NCBI RefSeq assembly: GCF_027571405.1
Contig: NZ_CP092968.1
Location: forward strand, 3,866,001 to 3,930,000
Source of the DNA: Methylocystis parvus OBBP
GTDB lineage: Bacteria > Pseudomonadota > Alphaproteobacteria > Rhizobiales > Beijerinckiaceae
DNA: 64,000 nt
Direction: 5' to 3'
The notes beneath the pieces were generated by a model. It ran no database searches. It saw nothing but the letters and a program-made list of their open reading frames with translations, and was not told the origin of the DNA. Of this stretch, positions 45,388 to 54,130 are shown piece after piece; the stretch's first letter is position 1, and every line of letters begins with the position of its first letter. A program made the position numbers and the translations under genes.

Positions 45388-46174
45388 CAACCGCGCAGCC
45401 GATCACGCCGCTCCGCGGGAGCAAGGCAAAAGCGGGGTGATGTGCAGACAGTTAAGGCGCACCCTTGCGCTTCTGCGGATGCGGAAGGTGGTGGAAACTC
45501 CCGCCCATTGGCTAAGCTTATAGGTGCGCGGATGTTTCAGAAAAACCTTCCATTGAAGCCTGAGGAAGGGGGCGGCCGAACGGCACGCCCTCCACAATCG
45601 ACACAAGCTCCGCACCCGCGCCGGTAATCGGATCGGACCTGCGCCAGCCCCTCCGACGAAGGCCCCGCAAGCAAATCCCAGCGCGCGAGAGCGGATTCAT
45701 CCCGCCCGCGCCATTCTCTTAGGGGAAGAAGGACGGCGCGAAAAATTTTGCACTGTCACTATGGAAACGAAAGCGGCGCTCTTTGTCGAAGCCAGCCAGC
45801 CGTGCGGTAGGGTCTACCGTATCGGCGTCGGGTGCGAATTGCCCCCTGCGCTGGTATCGACCCTAATCCTCGTGATTGCGCGGCTGTTCTGATGGAAAGG
45901 CGCTACGTTACCGGAGTGCCTTTTCTTTTTCACCACATACAAGACGCGCTGGCTTCGCTTCCTCTCAAAAAGAGGCTGCTTTTTGCGCCTGTCGCGCGTT
46001 GCGAAAATCTTGCCTTGAGTCATCCGGACCGGTGTGCTCACGCCTGCGAAATCTACGTTCAAACGCATCGGAATGGCTGCCTTGCGCGCCGTCCGCGGTG
46101 TCGCGCCTGCTACCTTTTTGCTGCTTCACATCGCGTGGCAGCCCCTGTCTATTTGTATAACATATTGATTTTAA
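45388..46174. other. Gene-poor region
   Basis: About 790 bases with no supported gene. Several short open frames overlap on both strands. One on the minus strand at 45518-45700 is protein-like in composition but lacks a ribosome site and any motif I recognise. Confidence 0.4.
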
Positions 46175-46222
46175 TGGTGCGGTTGAGGGATTCGAACCCC
46201 CGACCTACTGATTACAAATCAA
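46175..46222 (-). other. 3' fragment of a tRNA-Thr(TGT) gene (probable att remnant)
   Basis: Read on the minus strand, the segment has anticodon loop TTTGTAA, the 3' anticodon stem, variable loop, a good T arm and a CCA end, as in tRNA-Thr(UGU). The D arm and acceptor 5' strand are missing, and the acceptor 3' strand is one base short. The break falls within the anticodon stem, the place where integrases commonly cross over. Confidence 0.75.
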
Positions 46223-46393
46223 GGCGGCGAACTTTATCCTCCACAGAAAGACAAGCGTGGCCCATAAGGCGTTTTGTCCAACCCGAACCAATCACGGTCG
46301 TTGTAGTCCGCTGACGAATGTGGGGCGAAACGGTAGGTGGAGCGTTGCGCTCATCAGAAGACATTTCGTTTTTCAATAATTTGCGCAGTTTTC

Positions 46394-46483
46394 TGGCGGA
46401 AGAGGTGGGATTCGAACCCACGGTGGAGTTGCCCCCACGGCGGTTTTCAAGACCGCTGCCTTAAACCACTCGGCCACCCTTCC
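46394..46483 (-). tRNA. tRNA-Ser(TGA)
   Basis: A 90-nt type II tRNA with a long variable arm, anticodon loop CTTGAAA and encoded CCA. Acceptor arms GGAAGGG/CTCTTCC pair with one G-T. Confidence 0.94.
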
Positions 46484-46533
46484 CCGGGGCGTGATATAGC
46501 ACGGTCGCGCCGTTGCGCGAGAGGGTTCCGATT

Positions 46534-46980
46534 GTGCCGCTTAACTTCGCTTATGGCTCCAATATGGACGCTGCCGCCATGGCGCGGCGCTGTCCGCGTT
46601 CGCGGCTCGTTGGGCGCGCGCGGCTGGCGCGCTGGCGATTCGTCGTCATGCCCTCGGGCTTCGCCAGCGTCGTTCCGGACCCGCGCGCCAATGTCTACGG
46701 GGCCTTGTGGGAGGTTCCGGTCTCGGACGTCGCGGCGCTCGACCGATATGAACAGGTCGGGCAGGGGCTCTACGCCAAGCGGATGATCCCCGTTCTCAAG
46801 GAGCCTTTCGGCGCTTCGCCGGCGCTCGTCTATGTCGGCGTCAATCCGCATCAGGGCGCGGCGTGGCCGGGCTATCTCGCCGATATTCTTTCGGCGGCGG
46901 AAAAGCTCGACCTGCCCAAGGCCTATCTTGGCTATCTCTCCTATCTCCTTGCCGAACGGAAGAAAGGCGCGCGCGGATGA
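46534..46980 (+). CDS. Gamma-glutamylcyclotransferase-like protein
   Basis: A 148-residue protein of the GGCT fold. VPLNFAYGSNMD is the YGSN substrate-binding motif near the N-terminus, with RARLARWRFVVMPSGFASV and a YEQVGQGLYAKRMIPV segment providing the active-site Glu. It may cyclise gamma-glutamyl amines, but the substrate is not known. GTG 46534 has GAGAGGG at good spacing. Its stop overlaps panC (ATGA), and panC in turn overlaps the acylphosphatase gene, so three genes form one translationally coupled operon. Confidence 0.82.
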   Translation: MPLNFAYGSNMDAAAMARRCPRSRLVGRARLARWRFVVMPSGFASVVPDPRANVYGALWEVPVSDVAALDRYEQVGQGLYAKRMIPVLKEPFGASPALVYVGVNPHQGAAWPGYLADILSAAEKLDLPKAYLGYLSYLLAERKKGARG

Positions 46981-47834
46981 GTTTCGACATCCCGGTTGTT
47001 CACAATGTTGCTGAGATGCGCGCCTTTGTGCGCGCGCGACGCGCGGCCGGCGAGCGCATCGGCCTCGTGCCGACGATGGGCGCGCTGCATGCCGGCCATC
47101 TCTCGCTTGTCGAAGAGGCGCGCCGCCACGCCGAGCGGGTGATCGCGACGGTCTTCGTCAATCCGACGCAATTCGCCCCGGGCGAGGATTTCTCGCGCTA
47201 TCCGCGTACGCTCGCCGCCGATTGCGAGAAGCTTGCGAGCGTCGCGGCCGATCTCGTCTTCGCGCCGGCGGTCGAGGAGATGTATCCGCCGGGCTTTTGC
47301 ACCACGGTCGCGCTTGAGGGCCCGGCAAAGGCGGATCTCGAAGATCGTTTTCGGCCCACGCATTTTCTCGGCGTCGCGACGGTGGTGGCGAAACTCCTCA
47401 ATCAGGCGCAGGCCGACGTCGCCGTCTTCGGCGAGAAGGATTATCAGCAGCTCCTCGTCATCGAGACCATGGCGCGCGATCTCGATATTCCGACGCAGAT
47501 CCTCGCGGGGCCGACATTGCGCGATCCGGACGGCTTGGCCATGTCCTCGCGCAACGTCTATCTCTCGGCGGAAGAGCGCGCCCGCGCGCCGGCGCTGAAC
47601 CGGGCGATCGTCACCGCCGCCCGGCGGATCGCGGAGGGCGAGGTCATCGGCCATGTCATGGGGGAGGCGCGCGAGGAAATCGTCGGCGCGGGCTTCGAGA
47701 TCCACTATGTCGAGGCGCGCCACGCCGGGACCCTCGCCCGTATCGCGCGGCGTCACGAAGGGCCCATCCGCATCCTCGCGGCGGCGCGACTCGGCGCGAC
47801 GCGGCTCCTCGATAATGTCGCGGTTCCCGCATGA
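46977..47834 (+). CDS. panC: Pantothenate synthetase
   Basis: A 285-residue enzyme that joins pantoate and beta-alanine using ATP in vitamin B5 synthesis. It has the HIGH-type motif VPTMGALHAGHLSL, FVNPTQFAPGEDF, the GEKDYQQL segment with KMSKS-like function, and SSRNVYLS near the C-terminus of the catalytic domain. Usual family length. The start is fixed by the ATGA overlap with the GGCT gene and the stop overlaps acylphosphatase. Confidence 0.96.
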   Translation: MSFDIPVVHNVAEMRAFVRARRAAGERIGLVPTMGALHAGHLSLVEEARRHAERVIATVFVNPTQFAPGEDFSRYPRTLAADCEKLASVAADLVFAPAVEEMYPPGFCTTVALEGPAKADLEDRFRPTHFLGVATVVAKLLNQAQADVAVFGEKDYQQLLVIETMARDLDIPTQILAGPTLRDPDGLAMSSRNVYLSAEERARAPALNRAIVTAARRIAEGEVIGHVMGEAREEIVGAGFEIHYVEARHAGTLARIARRHEGPIRILAAARLGATRLLDNVAVPA

Positions 47835-48121
47835 GCCGCCGCATCCTTCGTTTCTTCGTCACGGGACGCGTGCAGGGCGTGGGCTTTCGCGCCTTTCTCA
47901 TCTGCGAGGCCAATGCGCTGGGCCTCGACGGCTGGGCGCGCAATCGGGCGGACGGATCCGTCGAGGCGCTCGCCGCCGGGCCGGAGACGGCGCTGACGTC
48001 CTTCATCGAGGCTGCGCGGCGCGGGCCGCCAGCATCGCGGGTGACGGAATTGCGTGAGGCGCCGGCGGATGAGAGCGAGATCGCCGGCGTCGAAGGATTC
48101 GGGATGGCTGCGACGGCTTAA
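47831..48121 (+). CDS. acyP: Acylphosphatase
   Basis: A 96-residue protein with the signature [11 protein letters not shown] (catalytic Arg in the loop) and [14 protein letters not shown] (catalytic Asn). It hydrolyses acyl phosphates such as carbamoyl phosphate or 1,3-bisphosphoglycerate. Last gene in the coupled GGCT/panC/acyP operon; it begins by ATGA overlap. Standard size. Confidence 0.95.
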   Translation: MSRRILRFFVTGRVQGVGFRAFLICEANALGLDGWARNRADGSVEALAAGPETALTSFIEAARRGPPASRVTELREAPADESEIAGVEGFGMAATA

Positions 48122-48852
48122 GCGGTCTGCGCGGACCCGAAAATTTGCGCGAAGTTTCGCAGCAAAGCCGCGTCGACTTCCGCCATCCCCGCATCGACCC
48201 CCAGGTCTGCAAGGCTCGTCACGCCGAGATGCGCGTCGCGCACGCCGCAGGGCGCGATGCCGGAAAAATGCGACAGGTCCGGCGCGACATTCAGCGCGAT
48301 CCCGTGAAAGCTCACCCATTGCCGCAGCCGCACGCCGATGGCGGCGATCTTGTCTTCCGCGATTTCGCCCGCGAGACCGCGCGGTTTGTCGGGCCGCTTC
48401 ACCCAGACGCCGACGCGCGCCTCGCGCCTTTCGCCCGCGACGCCGAAATCGGCGAGCGTCGAGATGAGCCATGATTCGAGACCGCAGACGAAAGCGCGCG
48501 CATCGCGCCGCCGTCGAGTGAGATCGAGCATGACATAGGCCACGCGCTGGCCGGGACCGTGATAGGTGAATTGACCGCCGCGCCCGGTCCGAAACACCGG
48601 GAAGCGCGGATCGAGCAGGTCCGACTCCTTCGCTGAGGTTCCCGCCGTATAAATCGGCGGATGCTCCAGGAGCCAGACGCATTCGGGCGCTTCGCCCGCC
48701 GCGATCCGCGCGACCCGAGCCTCCATGAAGGCGACGGCCGCCTCATAATCCACGAGGCCGCCGCTCGCGCGCCATTCGACGGGCGGCGCGCCGGGCGCGG
48801 CGGCGAGCGCGGGATCGAGCGAGTCGCGGGGGAGCGGGCAAGGCGCGTTCAT
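48118..48852 (-). CDS. lipB: Octanoyltransferase (lipoate biosynthesis)
   Basis: A 244-residue Lip[36 protein letters not shown] (ligand pocket), [11 protein letters not shown] (catalytic Lys), and [18 protein letters not shown] (catalytic Cys) are all present. It transfers octanoyl from ACP to lipoyl-dependent enzymes. ATG 48852 overlaps the stop of the preceding small gene by four bases; the much longer open frame upstream is a shadow. The convergent acyP overlaps its stop by four bases. Confidence 0.94.
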   Translation of the reverse strand: MNAPCPLPRDSLDPALAAAPGAPPVEWRASGGLVDYEAAVAFMEARVARIAAGEAPECVWLLEHPPIYTAGTSAKESDLLDPRFPVFRTGRGGQFTYHGPGQRVAYVMLDLTRRRRDARAFVCGLESWLISTLADFGVAGERREARVGVWVKRPDKPRGLAGEIAEDKIAAIGVRLRQWVSFHGIALNVAPDLSHFSGIAPCGVRDAHLGVTSLADLGVDAGMAEVDAALLRNFAQIFGSAQTA

Positions 48853-49196
48853 GCCGTCGATTCGTCCCTGAGCGTCGCGCGGCCGGCGCCGCGCTTGATG
48901 TCGTCGATCTCGTCGAGCATGGCGTGGAGCGCGCGGATCGCCTTCTTCTCCTCGCGGGAGAGAGGCTTTTTCGGGTCGAAATGCTCGATGAGGACGCGCA
49001 GCGCGTCTCCCATCCGGCCAAGCTGCTTGCCATAGCTGCCGACGTCTTCCAGCACTTGTCGCTCGACCTCCGGCGCGCTCGAATGGCCCACATCGACATT
49101 TAGGAAGGAAAAGCGGTTTCCGACAGCGCCAAAATTCGTCCAGGGGGCGACGCTGAAAGGCACGTCGCCGGAAAGGGGGAGCTTGAAAATCGCCAA
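48849..49196 (-). CDS. Conserved small hypothetical protein upstream of lipB
   Basis: A 115-residue soluble protein. It starts [73 protein letters not shown], with a beta-rich first half and a helical second half ending RDESTA. Small proteins of this type occur before lipB in alphaproteobacteria but have no known role. Its stop overlaps lipB, so coupling is likely. AGGTT/GGAGGTTC lies in front of the ATG. Confidence 0.7.
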   Translation of the reverse strand: MAIFKLPLSGDVPFSVAPWTNFGAVGNRFSFLNVDVGHSSAPEVERQVLEDVGSYGKQLGRMGDALRVLIEHFDPKKPLSREEKKAIRALHAMLDEIDDIKRGAGRATLRDESTA

Positions 49197-49345
49197 GAGA
49201 ACCTCCGTTTTTCAGAGTAACGGCCATTCTCTCTACAGCATATTTCGCGCCGCGCCCGGCTTTCTGCGCCGCGCCCTTGTCATCCCCCGGTCAATTTGTT
49301 AGAGGCTGCGCGCCGGCGCTTCACAGCTTGCTGAAAGCGCCCCTT

Positions 49346-49430
49346 GCGGTCGTGGCGGAGTTGGTAGACGCGCTAGCTTGAGGTGCTAGTTGGGCAACCA
49401 GTGGAGGTTCGAGTCCTCTCGACCGCACCA
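49346..49430 (+). tRNA. tRNA-Leu(GAG)
   Basis: An 85-nt type II tRNA with anticodon loop TTGAGGT, perfect acceptor GCGGTCG/CGACCGC and encoded CCA. Confidence 0.95.
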
Positions 49431-49879
49431 AGCCTGATGGCTTGAAGCGCCTATCTAGCTGGTTGCATTGCGGGCGCCCGCAGCGTGTCGCCGCACAAGG
49501 CTGCGGCGCATTTTCCATTGCCTGCGCCAGGTCGAGAAGCCGAAAACAGCCCCATTGCCGCGCTGACCGACGCCCAATCAGGCGCACGAAGAGCATGCGG
49601 GTCCGCTTCTGGCCGATTCTGGCGCGCGCATCGCCTTGATTGCCGACCTCAAGAAAGAGGATATTTGCGGAGGCGTCAGGCGCCCGGAGGTCTCGCCTAA
49701 CCAGGATGGCGACATACTTTCAAGACACGGGCGCGGGGAGCAGGGGAGGCGTTAGCGACGCTGTAACCGGCCGCTCCCAAGTGGCGCAGTCTGTATACGT
49801 ACACAGTTCGCTCGAGATCCTTGCCGAAGCGCTGACACGATTCCCGAGGCGTCTGACCTAAGCGTATGGAGAGGAAGCC
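49431..49879. other. Region downstream of tRNA-Leu
   Basis: Mostly without a supported gene. A 51-codon frame at 49706-49861 (MATYFQDTGAGSRGG start) has no convincing ribosome site. A near-palindromic TGTATACGTACACA lies at 49790-49803 and might be a regulator site for the downstream small gene. Confidence 0.4.
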
Positions 49880-50155
49880 GTGGGCGAGAAAACGTCTATT
49901 CGCCAACGCGTGGAAGCGATCAAAGGCGTGACGCGCACATGGTTCGAATGGACGAGCGCCGAGCAGACCGAGTCGAAACTGTTGGTGGTTGAAGTCGATT
50001 TTGACACGGACCCCAATGCGCCAGACTATCGCGGAAAAACTGTCTCGGCGATCGGCGAGACATTCGACGAGGTCTTAGCGGAAGGTCTCCATCCTGAAGA
50101 TGACCACCCCGTCCTGGTGTCGGGGCTTCGGATCGTTCCATCCCGGAGAGGCTAG
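49880..50155 (+). CDS. Small hypothetical protein
   Basis: A 91-residue soluble, acidic protein starting from GTG (MGEKTSIRQRVEAIKGVTRTWFEWTS) with GGAGAGGAAG upstream at good spacing. The middle (SKLLVVEVDFDTDPNAPDYRGKTVSAIGETFDEVL) suggests a beta-alpha-beta fold. No family is recognised. It stands alone after tRNA-Leu. Confidence 0.6.
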   Translation: MGEKTSIRQRVEAIKGVTRTWFEWTSAEQTESKLLVVEVDFDTDPNAPDYRGKTVSAIGETFDEVLAEGLHPEDDHPVLVSGLRIVPSRRG

Positions 50156-50451
50156 AAAGCTTGCTTGGAGACGTGCGCACAGCGCGGGTTCGCTCGCGCC
50201 TCCGGCGGTGTTAGCCTGACAAGCTCCCGCTCGGGCAAAGTAAGGCCACATTTACCATTCCAAATCGCGTGTCGGACAGGCGCGCAGACAGGGCCCCGAG
50301 CGGCTCCCGCGCCCGTTGCGCTGGGGGAAGTCGCCGGAGAGCGTATCCCGGCAGGAAGCGGAATTTGCGGCGAGGCGGCGCGACGGCGCGCGTCAGAGGA
50401 GTCGCCCAACCGCGTCCATGTCGCCGCCAACCCATGCCCGGAGTGAAGAGT

Positions 50452-51357
50452 ATGAGCGTATTTTTCGATCACCGCCGTCGCCATGGCGACGAAGAGCAGG
50501 GCGAGCTTGGGAGTCAGCAGGCCAATTCCGCGCTGTGGGGCGTCGCCTATGACAAGGTCGAGGGCGTCGTCCATCTGACCCTGGCCTTCACCATTGTCGG
50601 CGGCCTCGCCGTCATTCTGAGCTCCGCGCTGTTCAGTCCGGGAGCGCCGCTCGGCGGGGCGATCGAAAAGCCCGTTGACGTTGCGCAGCAATCGAGCGTC
50701 GCCCCCGGAGCGGGCGCCGTTGTGACAGAGCCGATCCAGGCTGTGGCGATCGCGCCGGCGGCGCCCGTCCCTGCGTCCAAGCTCGCCGAAGAAGCCGCAC
50801 CGGCGGATCAAGCCGCGGCGCGGGCGGCCACGGCCGCTCCCGCCTCGAATTCTTTTTTGAGCGTGCGTCCGATCGCGGCGCAGCCGGCCGCGGCGCCGGC
50901 GACCGCGGCGCGCGCGCTCGAGCCTCTAGCGCCGCCTTCGGCGGACATGCGTGAAAAGCTCGTCGCCAGAGAAGACAGCGCGCCGCCGTCGGAGGCGGCG
51001 GCCCGCCAGGCGCTGGCCGTTCCTGCCGCCGAGCCGGTCGCGAAAGCGCAGACTGCGCCGGTGGAAGAGGCGGCCGACTCCGAGAAGGTTCCGGCGGCCC
51101 ATGCGAGCGAAGGCGGCCATATGGCCAAATGCTTCCTCAAACTATCGGGCCGCGTGCAGAATAGCGGCGCCTGCCGCGTCGATCACGACGGATCCAGCGT
51201 TGTCTTCCATCTCCCCGGCAAACCGCTGGAAATCGTTCAGCAGAACGGACGCGTCTGGACCGCGACGCTCGGCGGACGCAGCCTCGGCAAGGTCTACCGC
51301 AACAAATCCGCCCCCTGCTGGGGCGCCAAAGGCTTTTACGCCTGCGAGAACGGCTGA
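50452..51357 (+). CDS. Membrane protein with Ala/Pro linker and Cys-rich C-terminal domain
   Basis: A 301-residue protein. A cytoplasmic N-terminus (about 1-40), one transmembrane helix at about 43-63 (LTLAFTIVGGLAVILSSAL), then a long Ala/Pro/Glu-rich linker (about 70-220) that would span the periplasm, and a C-terminal domain (about 222-301) with four cysteines (AKCFLKL, GACRVDH, APCWGAK, FYACENG) that could pair in two disulfides. The layout resembles TonB-like or envelope-tethered proteins, but no homology is recognised. ATG 50452 has GGAG upstream; an in-frame ATG at 50434 is possible. Confidence 0.7.
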   Translation: MSVFFDHRRRHGDEEQGELGSQQANSALWGVAYDKVEGVVHLTLAFTIVGGLAVILSSALFSPGAPLGGAIEKPVDVAQQSSVAPGAGAVVTEPIQAVAIAPAAPVPASKLAEEAAPADQAAARAATAAPASNSFLSVRPIAAQPAAAPATAARALEPLAPPSADMREKLVAREDSAPPSEAAARQALAVPAAEPVAKAQTAPVEEAADSEKVPAAHASEGGHMAKCFLKLSGRVQNSGACRVDHDGSSVVFHLPGKPLEIVQQNGRVWTATLGGRSLGKVYRNKSAPCWGAKGFYACENG

Positions 51358-52257
51358 TTACTGATTGGCCGGGGGAGGGGATTTGTCCTCGTCCCCGGCG
51401 TCGCCCGCATGGGAATGGCCGGGCGCGGCCCGCTTGCCGGCGAGAGTCTTGGCGATGATCGGCTCGGTCGTGGAGGTCCAGCCGGGACCGGCCGCGACGA
51501 CCGGCGTCTCCCCGTCGCCCGGGACAATATGGACGAGCTTGTAGCCGCGCGTTTTCAGTTCACGCAGAAAGTCGGGGACCATCGCGGCGGTCTGCGCCTT
51601 GGAATCGTGAAAGAGAACGATTCCTTTCCCCTCCTTCTCCAGCCGCTTCATCACGAGATCCAGCTCGCCCTTCGGCGACATTGGCGACCAGTCCGAGGCC
51701 CAGAGGTCGGAGCCGAAAATTGTGTAGCCTTTCCCTTCCAGATAGGCGACGAGCGACGGCGTGTCGGCGAAGCCGGGGAAGCGGAAAAAGGGCGCGGCCT
51801 TGCCGCCTGACGCCTTTTCGACGGCTTTGATCCCCTTTTCGATATCCTCCCTGGCGGCCGCGTCGTCCATCAGCCGGAGCGTATTGCCCGGATGGCTGTA
51901 GGAGTGATGGCCGATGCTGTGGCCCTCGTCAGCCGTGCGCCTGACAAGCGCCGGCGCGCTTTCGGCGTTGCGCCCGATGACGAAGAAGGTCGCGCGCGCG
52001 CATTCTGCCGCAAGCGCGTCCAGCACTTTCGCGGTCGGGCCCGCGGGGCCGTCGTCGAAGGTGAGCACGACCTCGTGGTCCTGCAGGTCGAGCGTGCGCG
52101 GATAGCTCTGCAGCCCGACCGCGGTTCCTTTGGGTCCGATCGTCAACGTCCGCGACACGCCGGGCGCATCGGGTCCGCAGTCGCGCGCCTGTCCAGGCGC
52201 GGCCGCGCAGACGAGGGAAAGAAGGGCGTAGAGCGGGACGCGGGAAAAATCGATCAT
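51358..52257 (-). CDS. Polysaccharide deacetylase family protein (NodB domain)
   Basis: A 299-residue exported protein. Signal peptide (about 1-24) and then the NodB fold: motif 1 VVLTFDDGPAG with the catalytic Asp, motif 2 HSIGHHSYSHP with the His pair, FFRFPGFAD (motif 3) and a GIVLFHDS motif 5. It would remove N- or O-acetyl groups from a cell-wall or capsule polymer. The C-terminal tail (about 262-299) is polar. Convergent with the upstream membrane protein gene, whose stop it abuts. Confidence 0.9.
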   Translation of the reverse strand: MIDFSRVPLYALLSLVCAAAPGQARDCGPDAPGVSRTLTIGPKGTAVGLQSYPRTLDLQDHEVVLTFDDGPAGPTAKVLDALAAECARATFFVIGRNAESAPALVRRTADEGHSIGHHSYSHPGNTLRLMDDAAAREDIEKGIKAVEKASGGKAAPFFRFPGFADTPSLVAYLEGKGYTIFGSDLWASDWSPMSPKGELDLVMKRLEKEGKGIVLFHDSKAQTAAMVPDFLRELKTRGYKLVHIVPGDGETPVVAAGPGWTSTTEPIIAKTLAGKRAAPGHSHAGDAGDEDKSPPPANQ

Positions 52258-52326
52258 CTCTGTTTTGCCGGTTTGCTTCCGCGCGCGCGCGGGTTAAGAG
52301 CCACAGGAGTTCTAGCGGGAATCGGC

Positions 52327-53736
52327 ATGCCACTCGACCATGAAGATGCGGCGGCGGGGGCCGACGATTTCCGCGCCGAAAGCGGCGGATTCGACGCCGA
52401 GTTCGTCTTCGAGGTCGAGGCCGCCGTCGCCTTGGGCGACTCGGACCGGGTCCACGAACTTGTGGGCGACCTCCACGAGGCCGATCTCGGCGCGCTGCTC
52501 GAACAGCTGAGCCATGAGGCGCGTCCGCGTCTTGTCGAACTGATGGGCTCGGACTTCGACTTTACCGCGCTTATGGAAGTGGGTGAAGCCACCCGCGAGG
52601 ACATTCTCGAAGAGCTGCCCGTCGAGACGCTGGTCGAGGGCGTGCGCGACCTCGAAAGCGACGACGCCGTCGCCATTCTCGAAACATTGGAGCCGGAAGA
52701 ACAGGCCGAGGTTCTTGAGGCGCTGCCCGCGCAGGACCGCATCGTTCTGCGCCGTTCGCTGGATTATCCCGACGGCTCCGCTGGCCGTCTCATGCAGACG
52801 ACGCTGATCGCCGTTCCGCCCTTCTGGACGGCGGGACGCGTTCTCGATTTCTTTCGCGAGACGGATGGCGACGCGCTGCCGGACAATTTCTTTGAAGTCT
52901 TCGTGGTCGACCCCGGCTACCATCTCCTTGGCACGGTCTTTCTCGATGCGCTTGTGCGCGCCAAGCCCGGCGCGCGGCTCGACGAAATCATGCAGGAAGA
53001 TCGCCGCCGCGTGAAGGCGACGGAGGACGGCGCCGAGGCGGCGCGGCTCTTCGAGCGCTACAATCTGGTGTCGGTCCCGGTCGTCGACGAATCCGAGCGC
53101 CTCGTCGGCGTCCTCACCATCGACGACATCGTCGACGTCATTCAGGAGCAGGCTTCCGAAGAGATCAAGGCGCTCGGCGGCGTGAATCCGGAAGAAGAGC
53201 TGACCGACGATTTCTGGTGGATCGCGAAGAGCCGCTTCACCTGGCTGTTCATCAACATGCTGACGGCGTTCATCACCTCGACCGTGCTGAAGACCTTTCA
53301 GTCGCAATTGGAGCAGATGGTCGCGCTGGCCGTGCTCGGGCCGATCGTCGCGGGGCAGGGCGGCAATTCGGCGACGCAGACCATGACGGTCGCCGTGCGT
53401 GCGCTGGCGACGCGCGAATTGAACCGCAGCAACGCCTTGAAGATCATTTTCCGCGAGCTGGCCATTGGCGGCGTCAACGGCGCGGCCTTCGGCCTCGTGA
53501 CGGGGCTGGTCGCGGCCAATTGGTTCCAGAATGTCGGGCTGCTGCCCGTCATGGCGCTGGCCATGTTCACCAATCTCGTCGCGGGCGCCTTTGGCGGCAT
53601 CGTCGTGCCGCTCGTTTTCGACCGGTTCAAATTCGATCCCGCCGTGTCCTCCGGGCCCTTCGTCACCACCATCACCGACGTCGTGGGTTACGGAGCCTTC
53701 CTGACAATCGCCACCTTGTGGTTCCATCTAAACTAA
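52327..53736 (+). CDS. mgtE: Magnesium channel MgtE
   Basis: A 469-residue protein with the three-part layout of MgtE: an N-domain of helical repeats (about 30-140, LHEADLGALLEQLSHEARPRLVEL), two CBS domains (about 145-275, with VSVPVVDESERLVGVLTIDDIVDVIQ), a connecting helix, and five transmembrane helices from about 300 (LGPIVAGQGGNSATQTMTV is the pore signature). It imports Mg2+ and gates by cytoplasmic Mg2+. Homology starts at ATG 52327; the upstream frame lies antisense to the deacetylase gene. Confidence 0.94.
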   Translation: MPLDHEDAAAGADDFRAESGGFDAEFVFEVEAAVALGDSDRVHELVGDLHEADLGALLEQLSHEARPRLVELMGSDFDFTALMEVGEATREDILEELPVETLVEGVRDLESDDAVAILETLEPEEQAEVLEALPAQDRIVLRRSLDYPDGSAGRLMQTTLIAVPPFWTAGRVLDFFRETDGDALPDNFFEVFVVDPGYHLLGTVFLDALVRAKPGARLDEIMQEDRRRVKATEDGAEAARLFERYNLVSVPVVDESERLVGVLTIDDIVDVIQEQASEEIKALGGVNPEEELTDDFWWIAKSRFTWLFINMLTAFITSTVLKTFQSQLEQMVALAVLGPIVAGQGGNSATQTMTVAVRALATRELNRSNALKIIFRELAIGGVNGAAFGLVTGLVAANWFQNVGLLPVMALAMFTNLVAGAFGGIVVPLVFDRFKFDPAVSSGPFVTTITDVVGYGAFLTIATLWFHLN

Positions 53737-53761
53737 TAGTTTGAAATTCATTGATATTCAG

Positions 53762-53780
53762 ATAGACTAAGTTAGTCTAT
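53762..53780. repeat. AT-rich 19-bp palindrome after mgtE
   Basis: ATAGACTAA at 53762-53770 and its inverse TTAGTCTAT at 53772-53780 are separated by one base, in an otherwise GC-rich genome. It begins 26 bases after the mgtE stop and 87 bases before a small membrane protein. It could be an operator or an AT-rich terminator stem. Confidence 0.6.
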
Positions 53781-53848
53781 TGATTTCATATACAACAATG
53801 TTATCCATCTTTTAACGAGGCGCGCCTCGGATGGATGGAGTAGATTAA

Positions 53849-54013
53849 ATGACTTCGGGACTCAGCTTTATTCCGCTCGCCTTCTGGCTCGGCTTCCTGG
53901 CGCTCGGTTTCGTGACGAGCTTTGGCGGCCCGACCAAAACGCATCAGACGAAGGAAGCCGTCGCGCTCGAAAGCGGTCGCGGCGGGCAGGTCCCGCGGAC
54001 GGCGCGCGACTGA
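53849..54013 (+). CDS. Small single-pass membrane protein
   Basis: A 54-residue open frame, MTSGLSFIPLAFWLGFLALG with one hydrophobic segment (about 5-24) and a polar tail (GGPTKTHQTKE, ending GQVPRTARD). GGAG is nine bases before the ATG. Small membrane proteins like this are usually missed by automatic calling. It might regulate a nearby transporter such as MgtE (inference). Confidence 0.5.
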   Translation: MTSGLSFIPLAFWLGFLALGFVTSFGGPTKTHQTKEAVALESGRGGQVPRTARD

Positions 54014-54130
54014 CTGACTCCCCGCAACACAATTCCGCTGTAAAGCTGTCGCAAAAAGAATCGCAGCGTCTTGCTTTCCCGGCGCGGCGCGTTAACGCTT
54101 CGTTACCGCCTGTGGGGATAATTTGACGAA

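Noticed and set aside
45832..46314. A plus-strand frame containing MVRLRDSNPRPTDYKSRR
   Set aside because: This part is the antisense of the tRNA-Thr fragment; the upstream part has no motif or ribosome site.
46337..46786. A plus-strand frame with RWDSNPRWSCPHGGFQDRC
   Set aside because: Antisense of tRNA-Ser(TGA), continuing out of frame through the GGCT gene.
49321..49596. A minus-strand frame with VRSRGLEPPLVAQLAPQASAS
   Set aside because: Antisense of tRNA-Leu(GAG).
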